NCBI GenBank assembly: GCA_019117495.1 | Contig: DWZP01000004.1 | Span: forward strand, 62,001 to 126,000 | Direction: 5' to 3' | DNA length: 64,000 nt | Origin: Fusicatenibacter_A intestinipullorum | GTDB lineage: Bacteria; Bacillota; Negativicutes; Acidaminococcales; Acidaminococcaceae | Shown here: positions 10,001-17,094 of the stretch, in pieces | Layout of the letters: each line of letters opens with the position of its first letter | How positions within the stretch are numbered: the stretch's first letter is position 1 | Program-made: the position numbers and the translations under genes | The notes under the pieces: model-generated | Told to the model about the DNA's origin: nothing | Database searches by the model: none | The model's input: only the letters and a program-made list of their open reading frames with translations

Positions 10001-10305
10001 GCACCGCGGAATATCTGAACAACCACGGCGTAAAAGTAAGGGTTGCAACCAAAGTAAGCGAAGGCAGCCCGAATATTCTTGATGAAATTAAAGAAGGCCA
10101 TATCAGTATGGTTATCAATACAACCAACCATGGCCGTGATGCTGAACGCGACGGCTTTAAAATCCGCCGCTCGACGGTTGAGCATGCCATTGCCTGCCTG
10201 ACATCCCTTGATACGGCACGCGAACTGCAGCATGTAATGAGCGCTATGCGCCGCCGCCGTGTAGTAAGTATTGTTGCTTTGCAGGACCTTTCCTGGGAGG
10301 GCTGA
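7096..10305 (+). CDS. carB: Carbamoyl phosphate synthase large subunit
   Basis: CarB makes carbamoyl phosphate from bicarbonate, ammonia and two ATP. At 1069 residues it is full length. Two homologous ATP-grasp halves are visible, each opening with the same phosphate loop: GSGPIIIGQAAEFDYSG near residue 14 and GSGPIRIGQGVEFDYC near residue 558. Between them is the oligomerisation region. The last 130 residues form an MGS-like domain, which in the family binds UMP or ornithine. GGGAGG sits just upstream of the ATG. There is no sign of a frameshift. Confidence 0.97.
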   Translation: MPKLQNVKKVLVIGSGPIIIGQAAEFDYSGTQACRALKEEGLEVVLVNSNPATIMTDVHIADRVYVEPVNVEFLESVIKRERPDALLATLGGQVGLNLAIDLDKQGILREYNVKLLGTQIESIKRAEDRELFKETMEKINQPIPESTIVETVSAAKEFAREVGYPLIVRPAYTLGGTGGGIANNDEELDDIVSKGLLYSLIGQALIERSVAGWKEIEYEVLRDADDNCITVCSMENLDPVGVHTGDSVVAAPAQTLSDHEVQMLRQASIDIVRELGVRGACNVQLALDPNSYRYYVIEVNPRVSRSSALASKATGYPIAKVATKIAVGYTLDEIQNAVTQKTTACFEPSLDYVVLKFPRWPFDKFVTADRTLGTQMKATGEVMAIERNLEAALLKAVRSLEIGLIHLEMPELKALSDEEVRERIHLIDDQRLFVIAEAFRRGVTIDEVHDITKIDKWFLQKVMNIVEMENRIKTEPVTAELMLAAKKKGFADVTIAGYIGKTWQEVREMRKGWGIIPTYKMVDTCAAEFEAATPYYYSTYAEEDEVEVSDKKKVAVLGSGPIRIGQGVEFDYCSVHSVWALKELGYETIIINNNPETVSTDFDTSDRLYFEPLTIEDVLNILDKEKPEGVIVQFGGQTAINLAGPLEKAGIKILGSSVESIDRAEDRERFDELLTSCNIPRPKGHTVFDTEGALKAAADVGYPVMVRPSYVLGGRAMEIVYNDDELKYYMTNAVKASHEHPVLVDHYLQGTEVEVDAICDGKDVLIPGIMEHIERAGVHSGDSIAVYPPRTLAESVIKTIIDYTNRISIGLEVHGMINIQYIVRNNEVFVIEVNPRSSRTVPFLSKVTTIQMVDVATKCAMGQSIREQGYRPGLQLFPDYYAVKAPVFSFNKMSNVDITLGPEMKSTGEVMAIDYQYSRALYKACIAAGINVPHEGAILITVADMDKEEACEIAAGFADLGYEIVATGGTAEYLNNHGVKVRVATKVSEGSPNILDEIKEGHISMVINTTNHGRDAERDGFKIRRSTVEHAIACLTSLDTARELQHVMSAMRRRRVVSIVALQDLSWEG

Positions 10306-10308
10306 TAA

Positions 10309-11076
10309 ATGCCTAAGAAAATAGTTGAAGCTAAAGTTATTGGGCAGCATGTTTTAAACAATTCAACAAAATTAATAGAAGTTTATGCACCGGAACTGGC
10401 AGAACTTGCCGTTCCGGGGCAGTTTGTAAACGTGCAGGTATTTAACTGTACTGCTCCGCTTCTGCGCCGTCCTTTTGGCGTTGCTGCCGTTAATAAAAAA
10501 GATGGCACTATTACCATGATTTACCGTATTATCGGCGAAGCTACCAAACTGCTGGCAGAATATTGCAGCGGCGATAAATTAAGTATTGTGGGCCCACTTG
10601 GGCGCGGTTTTGATATGAACGCGAAGCATCCGCTCATTGTTGGTGGCGGCCTTGGCCTCGCACCGCTTTTGTTCCTTGCTTCTGCTTTTGGCAAAGGCAA
10701 AGCGGAAATTGTTATGGGCGGGCGCTGTGCCGATGAATTATTCTGGACAAAACTCTATGAAGAATACTGCCCGGTAATGCACCTGACGACAGATGACGGA
10801 AGCTGCGGCACCAAAGGTACGGTTATGGCCGTACTGCCGGAACTTCTTGCCAGCGGCAGATATGATGCGCTGTATGTATGCGGCCCTGTGCCGATGATGA
10901 AAGCAGTTGCGGAAGCAGCTGAAAAATACGGCGTTAAATGCCAGGTTTCACTTGAAAAATACATGGCCTGTGGCCTTGGTGCATGCCTGTCCTGCTCTTG
11001 CAGCGGCATTGGCAAACGCCTTAAGGTTTGCACTGACGGCCCGGTATTCTGGGCTGAGGAGGTGGGAGAATGGTAA
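10309..11076 (+). CDS. pyrK: Dihydroorotate dehydrogenase B, electron transfer subunit
   Basis: PyrK carries FAD and a [2Fe-2S] cluster and passes electrons from the PyrD flavin to NAD+. The 255-residue protein shows the FAD-binding LLRRPFGV at 51-58, an NAD-binding GGGLGLAPL at 112-120, and four cluster cysteines at 221, 226, 229 and 241 in the spacing C-x4-C-x2-C-x11-C typical of PyrK. GGGAGGG precedes the ATG. It overlaps pyrD by seven bases, as expected for a two-subunit class 1B enzyme. Confidence 0.95.
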   Translation: MPKKIVEAKVIGQHVLNNSTKLIEVYAPELAELAVPGQFVNVQVFNCTAPLLRRPFGVAAVNKKDGTITMIYRIIGEATKLLAEYCSGDKLSIVGPLGRGFDMNAKHPLIVGGGLGLAPLLFLASAFGKGKAEIVMGGRCADELFWTKLYEEYCPVMHLTTDDGSCGTKGTVMAVLPELLASGRYDALYVCGPVPMMKAVAEAAEKYGVKCQVSLEKYMACGLGACLSCSCSGIGKRLKVCTDGPVFWAEEVGEW

Positions 11077-12035
11077 GCGCAAAATTGTATGACGGACGGC
11101 TGGCAGTTGATATTGCCGGTTTGAAAATGCAGACACCGGTTACCACCGCTTCCGGTACTTTTGGCTTTGGCCTTGAATTTACCGACTTTTTAGATTTGGA
11201 AAAAGTTGGGGCAGTATGCGTAAAAGGCACAACGCTTCTGCCGCGCGAAGGCAATAAAGACCAGCGTGCTGTTGAAACACCTTCCGGCATGCTTAACTGC
11301 GTAGGGTTGGAAAACCCCGGCAGCGATTACTTTTTGAAAGAAACACTGCCTAAACTGCGCAAATATGATGTGCCCGTAATTGTAAATATCGCGGCTTCGT
11401 CTCCCGAAGAATATGGCGAACTTGCTCATAAACTTGATGTTGACGGTGTAGACGCGGTAGAAATTAATATTTCCTGCCCGAACGTTAAGCAGGGCGGCAT
11501 TGCTTTCGGCACATGCCCGGACAGCGCTGCTGCCGTTGTAGAACAGGTAAAAAAACATTTTACCAAAACAGTTATTACCAAACTTTCTCCTAATGTAACC
11601 AGCATTACGGAAATGGCACTGGCTGTTGAAAATGCAGGTACTGATGCAATTTCGTTAATTAATACGCTTATCGGCATGAAAATTGACATTGAACGCCAGC
11701 GCCCTGTACTTGGCAATATTACCGGCGGTTTAAGCGGCCCGGCAGTACGCCCGGTTGCAGTACGTATGTGTTACGAAGTAGCGCAGAAAGTGCATGTACC
11801 GATTATTGGCATGGGCGGTATCGAAACAGCCGAAGACGCCGTGGAATTTTTCCTCTGCGGTGCAAGTGCTATTGCAGTTGGTACGGCTAATTTCCGCAAT
11901 CCCTGCATTGCCGAAACCATCAGCCACGGCATTTTGGACTATATGAACCGCCACGGCTACAATAAACTTACAGATATGATTGGCGCGGCTCTGCCGGAAG
12001 GCAGCTTTGCCCTGCGCAGCGGCAGGAAGGAGTAG
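11070..12035 (+). CDS. pyrD: Dihydroorotate dehydrogenase B, catalytic subunit
   Basis: PyrD is the FMN subunit that oxidises dihydroorotate to orotate. With 321 residues and a neighbouring PyrK it is a class 1B, NAD+-linked enzyme of the cytosol. The catalytic base is Cys136 in NISCPN, as in known class 1B enzymes, and the FMN phosphate site is in the GMGGIETAEDA region. AGGAGGTGG stands before the ATG at 11070, inside the end of pyrK. The stop is followed three bases later by pyrF. Confidence 0.96.
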   Translation: MVSAKLYDGRLAVDIAGLKMQTPVTTASGTFGFGLEFTDFLDLEKVGAVCVKGTTLLPREGNKDQRAVETPSGMLNCVGLENPGSDYFLKETLPKLRKYDVPVIVNIAASSPEEYGELAHKLDVDGVDAVEINISCPNVKQGGIAFGTCPDSAAAVVEQVKKHFTKTVITKLSPNVTSITEMALAVENAGTDAISLINTLIGMKIDIERQRPVLGNITGGLSGPAVRPVAVRMCYEVAQKVHVPIIGMGGIETAEDAVEFFLCGASAIAVGTANFRNPCIAETISHGILDYMNRHGYNKLTDMIGAALPEGSFALRSGRKE

Positions 12036-12038
12036 GCT

Positions 12039-12755
12039 ATGCAAAGTGATGAAAGATTAATAGTTGCGCTTGATTTCCCGACTGCTGATTTGGCAAAAGC
12101 CTGCGTAGAAGAACTTGGCGATTCCGTATGCCATTATAAAGTCGGCATGGAACTTTACTATGCCGCAGGCAGTGAAATCATCCGCTTTTTAAAAGAACAT
12201 AACAAAAAAGTATTTTTGGATTTAAAACTGCATGATATTCCCAACACTGTTGCCAGCGCACTGGCTGTACTTACGGAACTTGGCGCAGATATGATGAATG
12301 TACATGCCATAGGCGGCAGAAAAATGATGCAGGAAGCTGTGAAAGCCGTGCATGCCAAAGCTGCTGAACTTGGCAGGCCTGCTCCTAAACTGATTGCCGT
12401 AACAATTCTTACCAGCATTAACGAGGAACAGTATGCTGACCTTAATTACAAAACAAGTATTGCCGAACAGGTAATCGCTTTAGCAAAACTTGCCAAAGAA
12501 TCCGGTATGGACGGCGTTGTTGCTTCTCCGCAGGAAGCAGCTGCTATCCGCGAAGCGTGCGGCGACGGCTTTTTAATTGTTACACCGGGAATCCGCCCGG
12601 CAGGCAGTGATGTTAACGACCAGAGCAGAATTGCCACGCCGTCCGGCGCGCTTAAAAACGGTTCCACCCATATCGTAGTTGGCAGGCCAATTACGAAAGC
12701 TGAAGATAAAAAAGCTGCGGCACAAAGCATTGCAGCAGAAATAAGAGGTGTATAA
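12039..12755 (+). CDS. pyrF: Orotidine 5'-phosphate decarboxylase
   Basis: PyrF decarboxylates OMP to UMP, the last step of the pathway. The 238-residue TIM barrel carries the catalytic Asp61-x-Lys63-x-x-Asp66 set in DLKLHDIPNT, and the phosphate-binding TPGIRPAG and VVGRPIT segments near the end. AGGAAGGAG precedes the ATG. The length and motifs are those of the short bacterial group I form. Confidence 0.96.
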   Translation: MQSDERLIVALDFPTADLAKACVEELGDSVCHYKVGMELYYAAGSEIIRFLKEHNKKVFLDLKLHDIPNTVASALAVLTELGADMMNVHAIGGRKMMQEAVKAVHAKAAELGRPAPKLIAVTILTSINEEQYADLNYKTSIAEQVIALAKLAKESGMDGVVASPQEAAAIREACGDGFLIVTPGIRPAGSDVNDQSRIATPSGALKNGSTHIVVGRPITKAEDKKAAAQSIAAEIRGV

Positions 12756-12759
12756 ACTT

Positions 12760-13335
12760 ATGATGCAGGAAAAAGAAGTAATGCAATTATTGGAAGAAAC
12801 CCAGGCGGTGCTGCATGGACATTTTTTACTGACCAGCGGTTTGCACAGCCCGATGTACGTTGAAAAATTTAATGTGCTGCAGCATCCCAAATATACGGAA
12901 ATGCTTTGCCAGGAACTGGCAGAACGCTATGCAGCCGATAATGTGGAGCTTGTTATCGGCCCTATGACCGGCGGCATTCTGCTTGCACATGAAGTAGGCA
13001 AGGCTCTTGGCACCCGCGCTATTTTTACCGAACGTGAAAACGGCAAAATGACTTTGAAACGCGGCTTCCAGATTCCGGAAGGCACCCGCGTATTGATTGT
13101 TGAAGATATTGTTACTACCGGCGGCAGCGTAAAAGAAGTTTTGGATGTTGTAAAAGAACACGGCGGCGTACCTGTTGGTATCGGCCTTTTAGTTGACCGC
13201 AGCGGCGGCAAAGTTGATTTTGGCATGCGCACCGAAGCATTGCTGCACCTGGACGTTCCCACTTACGACCCGAACGACTGCCCGCTTTGCAAAGACGGCA
13301 AACCGTTTACAAAACGCGGACGTACCGGTAAATAA
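12760..13335 (+). CDS. pyrE: Orotate phosphoribosyltransferase
   Basis: PyrE joins orotate to PRPP, giving OMP, which PyrF then decarboxylates. The PRPP-binding signature VLIVEDIVTTGGS is clear, and the C-terminal region has a Cys-x2-Cys pair (CPLCK) seen in a subset of Firmicute PyrE proteins. I place the start at ATG 12760 because GAGGTG lies nine bases before it; a GTG at 12748 is in frame but has no ribosome site. This gives 191 residues. It is the last gene of the pyr operon and is followed by a terminator. Confidence 0.95.
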   Translation: MMQEKEVMQLLEETQAVLHGHFLLTSGLHSPMYVEKFNVLQHPKYTEMLCQELAERYAADNVELVIGPMTGGILLAHEVGKALGTRAIFTERENGKMTLKRGFQIPEGTRVLIVEDIVTTGGSVKEVLDVVKEHGGVPVGIGLLVDRSGGKVDFGMRTEALLHLDVPTYDPNDCPLCKDGKPFTKRGRTGK

Positions 13336-13360
13336 AAAATTTAAAATTTAAAAGCTGCAT

Positions 13361-13398
13361 AACAGCGGATGCTTCTTGCGTCTGCTGTTATTTTTTTG
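13361..13398 (+). terminator. Intrinsic terminator of the pyr operon
   Basis: A 12-base-pair stem, AACAGCGGATGC with GCGTCTGCTGTT (two G-T pairs), and a five-base loop are followed by ATTTTTTT. Confidence 0.88.
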
Positions 13399-13405
13399 CT
13401 ATAAT
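13376..13405 (+). promoter_or_regulatory. Possible promoter of the pilus assembly genes
   Basis: TTGCGT at 13376-13381 and a perfect TATAAT at 13400-13405 are 18 bases apart. The -35 element lies inside the pyr terminator stem, so this is a compact terminator-promoter junction. The -35 match is only partial. Confidence 0.4.
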
Positions 13406-13460
13406 ATCAGGGTTGCGCTTTCTTTAAAGCAAAAAATTAAACTTATGGTGATTGAAAAAT

Positions 13461-14216
13461 ATGTTTTACTGGCTGCTTTTTTATTTTTTTACAGGCAGTG
13501 CGCTTGGCAGTTTTTTAAACTTATGTGCCTGCCGTCTGCCGCGTGGGCAATCCGTTGTTGTTGGCAGGTCGGCCTGTGATTCCTGCGGGAAAAAGCTGAC
13601 GGTAACAGACCTTATTCCCGTTTTAAGTTATTTATTTTCAAAAGGCCGCTGCCGCTATTGCGGAGTTAAGTATGGCATCAGCCATTTATTTGCGGAAGTT
13701 TTAACTGGTTGGGCTTTTGTTTTATGCGGAATGCAAGCAGAATTCGGGCTTAAATTGCTGCTGCTTTTTATATTTTGCTGCGCAGTTATTTTAATAAGTT
13801 TAATTGATTACGAATTGCAAATTATACCTGACAGCTTAGTGCTTATACTTGCAGCAGGCGGGTTTATTTACAGCTGTTTGTATTTATCTGGAGGTTTGCT
13901 TAACGGCTTATTCGGTTCTGTTTTTGCCTTTGCCGTTATGCTGGCAATTTTTTTAATCAGCCGCGGCGGCATGGGCGGAGGTGATGTTAAGCTGAGCGCA
14001 GCGGCAGGCTTATGGCTTGGTTTTGAAAATACCGTTATATTTTTATTGCTTTCTTTTATTAGCGGAGGAATTATAAGTATATTGTTAATGATAACAGGTG
14101 TAAAAAATAAGCAGGACGCTATACCGTTTGGGCCTTTTTTATGTGCCGGTGCTTTTGCCGCGCTATTATATGCCGGTTATTTGGCAAATTTTTATTGGAA
14201 TTTATTTAATTTTTAG
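13461..14216 (+). CDS. Prepilin peptidase (A24 family)
   Basis: This is a membrane aspartic protease that cleaves and N-methylates type IV prepilins or pseudopilins at the cytoplasmic membrane. From the ATG at 13461 it has 251 residues. The N-terminal GSFLNLCACRLPRG is typical, and two Cys-x2-Cys pairs (39/42 and 64/67) form the zinc-binding cytoplasmic domain. The two catalytic aspartates are Asp116 (LIDYE) and Asp175 (GGGDVK), followed by more hydrophobic helices. A TTG at 13452 is also in frame but has no room for a ribosome site. The pilus genes that follow make PilD/ComC the likely role. Confidence 0.92.
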   Translation: MFYWLLFYFFTGSALGSFLNLCACRLPRGQSVVVGRSACDSCGKKLTVTDLIPVLSYLFSKGRCRYCGVKYGISHLFAEVLTGWAFVLCGMQAEFGLKLLLLFIFCCAVILISLIDYELQIIPDSLVLILAAGGFIYSCLYLSGGLLNGLFGSVFAFAVMLAIFLISRGGMGGGDVKLSAAAGLWLGFENTVIFLLLSFISGGIISILLMITGVKNKQDAIPFGPFLCAGAFAALLYAGYLANFYWNLFNF

Positions 14217-14227
14217 GGAAGTTGAGA

Positions 14228-15667
14228 ATGGATTATAAAAATTTAAAAGATAAACTGTTAACTAATAAATTTAAACATATTATTGCTGTTGATATTGCTT
14301 CTGATGTTATACGGATTGCGGTTGTAAATTGCAGTAAACGCATTAATACAGTTGAAAAACTGATATCAAAACAGCTGCCGCAGGAATTGGCAGCAGACGC
14401 TTATGTTTTTAATAAAGAAAAACTTGCTGCATTTATCAACGAAATTTTAAAAGAAGAGAATATCAGTAACGGCGTGCTTGTTTTTACTGCTGGTGCAGAT
14501 AAAACAGCGTTGCTTAATTTACAGCTGCCTTATTTAAAAGAACAGGAATTGCGGGAAGCGGCAAAATGGGAGATTGTACATGAACTTGGCAGCAGCGCCG
14601 AAGAATTTTGTTATGCGGCCGTTTATAACACGCATTTAAAAGAAGAACTGAACAGAGTAACGGCCGTAGTTATGCCTGAAAATATTTATCAGGTTATGAA
14701 AGAAACGTCTGTAAAAACAGAACTGCCGCTTGGCGGAATCTTTCTGCGTTCTTTGGCTATTGAACAAACATTTGCCAAAAACTATACAGATTTTTTATTA
14801 TGTGATTATCTTACGGATGATGAATGTATATTTACTGCTTTTGCTGGTGGCATGCCGGTATTGCAAAAAACGGTTAATATATTTGACGGGAAAACTTTGG
14901 CGGATGAAATAAAAAACTTAATATCTGCGCTGCCGGATATTGAATTTAAACAGATTATTATAAATTGTGATGACAGTTTAAAAAGCGATATTCTGTTATC
15001 TGAAATTGCATTGCCTGTAATAAAAAATGATATTTCACATAGCGTTGGCTTTAACGAATGTTTAAAGACTGAAAGTTTGCAGCATTTAAATTCTTTTGCG
15101 GCTGTAATAGGTGCAGGATTGTGCTTGGCAAACAACAGCAAATTTAATTTGGCCGGGTATAATAAAAACAGTTTCAGCCTGCCAAGGTGGAAAGTATACC
15201 GCGGTGCAGCTGTTTTTGCCGTTGTTTTTACGCTTGCCTTTTGGGCATGGCAGTTAGCGGAACTTTTTATAGTGCAGCAGCAATTAAAAGAAATTGACGG
15301 AAAAATCGCTGCCTGTGCTGTCTGGCAGCAGCGTTATGAAGAAAGTGCCGCTTTAAATATGCTGATTAACAGGCGTTTAAAATTTGCTGAAAATATAAAA
15401 AAGCAAAGTATAACATGGAATGAATTGTTAAATGATATCAGCAGCGCCGTACCTCAGGAATGCTGGCTTGAAAGAATTGAGCAGAAGGAAAATAAAAAGC
15501 AGCTTACTGTTGCCGGTTACGCAGCAAATATTGATAAAGCCGTAGAATTTACTGAAATGTTCAGCGGCAAAAAAGCCAATCTTAAAACCGAATTAACGGA
15601 ACTTAAAACAGAAGAACTAAACGGTAAACAATATACTGCTTTTAATGTACTTATAGAAAGAAGGTAA
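14228..15667 (+). CDS. Type IV pilus assembly protein, PilM-PilN fusion
   Basis: This 479-residue protein appears to join two pilus assembly parts that are separate in most bacteria. The N-terminal two thirds (to about residue 310) resembles PilM, an actin/FtsA-fold cytoplasmic protein: it opens with IIAVDIASDVIRIAVV, the usual nucleotide-site strand pair, and includes LPYLKEQELREAAKWE. A transmembrane helix lies at about 323-345. The C-terminal 130 residues match PilN: a coiled stretch, then WNELLNDISSAVPQECWL. GGGAAG six bases before the ATG at 14228 fixes the start. The family assignment is by eye from layout and these segments. PilM and PilN are known to bind each other, so a fusion is plausible. 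Confidence 0.75.
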   Translation: MDYKNLKDKLLTNKFKHIIAVDIASDVIRIAVVNCSKRINTVEKLISKQLPQELAADAYVFNKEKLAAFINEILKEENISNGVLVFTAGADKTALLNLQLPYLKEQELREAAKWEIVHELGSSAEEFCYAAVYNTHLKEELNRVTAVVMPENIYQVMKETSVKTELPLGGIFLRSLAIEQTFAKNYTDFLLCDYLTDDECIFTAFAGGMPVLQKTVNIFDGKTLADEIKNLISALPDIEFKQIIINCDDSLKSDILLSEIALPVIKNDISHSVGFNECLKTESLQHLNSFAAVIGAGLCLANNSKFNLAGYNKNSFSLPRWKVYRGAAVFAVVFTLAFWAWQLAELFIVQQQLKEIDGKIAACAVWQQRYEESAALNMLINRRLKFAENIKKQSITWNELLNDISSAVPQECWLERIEQKENKKQLTVAGYAANIDKAVEFTEMFSGKKANLKTELTELKTEELNGKQYTAFNVLIERR

Positions 15668-15670
15668 AAA

Positions 15671-16237
15671 ATGCAGGATTTATATCTACAATTGCAAAAT
15701 TTAAAACGTACTGATAAATATTGCCTTATTTTTATTGCGTCTTTATTTTTATGCTTGGCAATAAAAATTTTAGCCACAGACCCGCTTCAAAATTCTATTA
15801 ATACAAGCAGAGAACTGCTTAAAGAAAAGCAGCACAATCTTAATAATTATCTTGCTTTTGCAGAACAATATAAGGATTACAGCGCGCTGCAAAAACAGCA
15901 GAACGAAGCAGCTTTACTGGCAAATGAATTGCTGCCGCCGCAGATAACAACGGCAGAATTAATTAAAGAATATACTGCGCTTGCCGGTAAATATAACCTG
16001 CGTATTCAGAGCATTAAGCCAGTTCCGCAGGAAAAACAGAAAAAAGAAGCGTATACATCTGTAACGGTAAATATTGTGCTTACCGGCAGCTTTTATAAAG
16101 CAGCCGCCTTTTTAGATGATTTGCAGCAGCAAAAACGCCTTGCTGTACCCGCAAATATTGTAATTGAACGAAGTAAAAACGGTTTTGCGGGCGATGTTGT
16201 TTTAACTGCCAGCCTTACTGCTTATGCTTTAAAATAA
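15671..16237 (+). CDS. PilO-like type IV pilus inner membrane protein
   Basis: This 188-residue protein has one N-terminal membrane helix (about 20-37), a coiled-coil stretch rich in Gln, Glu and Asn (about 45-85), and a small alpha/beta domain with a ferredoxin-like pattern. That is the layout of PilO, or GspM in type II secretion. PilO pairs with PilN in the inner-membrane alignment complex. AAGAAGG precedes the ATG, three bases after the PilM-PilN stop. Sequence similarity in this family is low, so the call rests on layout and neighbours. Confidence 0.68.
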   Translation: MQDLYLQLQNLKRTDKYCLIFIASLFLCLAIKILATDPLQNSINTSRELLKEKQHNLNNYLAFAEQYKDYSALQKQQNEAALLANELLPPQITTAELIKEYTALAGKYNLRIQSIKPVPQEKQKKEAYTSVTVNIVLTGSFYKAAAFLDDLQQQKRLAVPANIVIERSKNGFAGDVVLTASLTAYALK

Positions 16238-16256
16238 AGCAAAGTAATTGAACTGC

Positions 16257-16286
16257 TTGCTATAAGCCTGCTCCAAGTTGTATAAT
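16257..16286 (+). promoter_or_regulatory. Promoter of the larB-larC operon
   Basis: TTGCTA at 16257-16262 and TATAAT at 16281-16286, with an 18-base spacer, lie about 50 bases upstream of larB. Confidence 0.5.
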
Positions 16287-16334
16287 TAAATAGTTGGAAG
16301 AACTTATTTTTAAGAGTTAAAAGGATTGAAAACT

Positions 16335-17090
16335 ATGGGATATAAAGAGCAGACTTATGAATTGATTAAAGATTTTAAGCAAGGTTTAATTGATGACGAA
16401 ACATTTTTAAAAAAGCTGCGCAGCAGCGAATATACTGATTTGGGCTTTGCCATGATAGACCACGAACGCAGTTTGCGCCAGGGCTTTGCCGAAGTTGTTT
16501 ATTGTGAAGGAAAAACGGCAGAGCAGACGGCGGCAATTATGAGCAGGCTGGCTGAGGTTCACAGCAATATAATCGGCACAAGGGCAAATGAGGAGAAATT
16601 TGCCGCTGTAAAAAAAGCAGTTCCTGATGCGGAATATTATAAAGACGCAGGATTCATAAAAATTGAACGCAATCCTCTGCCAAAAGATGAGACACGTTAT
16701 ATTGCCGTTGTAACTGCCGGTACCAGCGATTTACCGGTATCTGAGGAAGCCGCACTGACGGCGGAAATTATGGGCAATACGGTTAAACGCGTTTATGATG
16801 TCGGCGTAGCAGGGATTCACCGTTTATTTTCTAAAATTGATATTATACGCGATGCCAACGCGGTAATTGTTGTGGCCGGTATGGAAGGCGCACTGGCAAG
16901 CGTTGTGGGCGGGCTTGTAGACAAGCCTGTTATTGCGGTTCCTACAAGTGTCGGTTATGGGGCAAACTTTAAAGGTTTATCTGCGCTTTTGGGCATGCTG
17001 AACAGCTGTTCGGCAGGCGTTGCCGTTGTAAATATCGACAACGGATTTGGCGCAGGGCGTTTGGCAAGTATTATTAATCATATGAGGTGA
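16335..17090 (+). CDS. larB: Nickel-pincer cofactor biosynthesis protein LarB
   Basis: LarB carboxylates nicotinic acid adenine dinucleotide and releases AMP, the first step toward the nickel-pincer nucleotide cofactor of lactate racemase and related enzymes. The C-terminal half is an AIR-carboxylase (PurE-like) fold, seen in YIAVVTAGTSDLPVSEEA and the glycine-rich GGLVDKPVIAVPTSVGYG. I start it at ATG 16335, nine bases after AAGGA; a TTG at 16326 is too close to that site. At 252 residues it matches the family. LarC follows directly. The sulfur transferase LarE and the enzyme LarA are not in the window. Confidence 0.93.
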   Translation: MGYKEQTYELIKDFKQGLIDDETFLKKLRSSEYTDLGFAMIDHERSLRQGFAEVVYCEGKTAEQTAAIMSRLAEVHSNIIGTRANEEKFAAVKKAVPDAEYYKDAGFIKIERNPLPKDETRYIAVVTAGTSDLPVSEEAALTAEIMGNTVKRVYDVGVAGIHRLFSKIDIIRDANAVIVVAGMEGALASVVGGLVDKPVIAVPTSVGYGANFKGLSALLGMLNSCSAGVAVVNIDNGFGAGRLASIINHMR

Positions 17091-17094
17091 GAAC

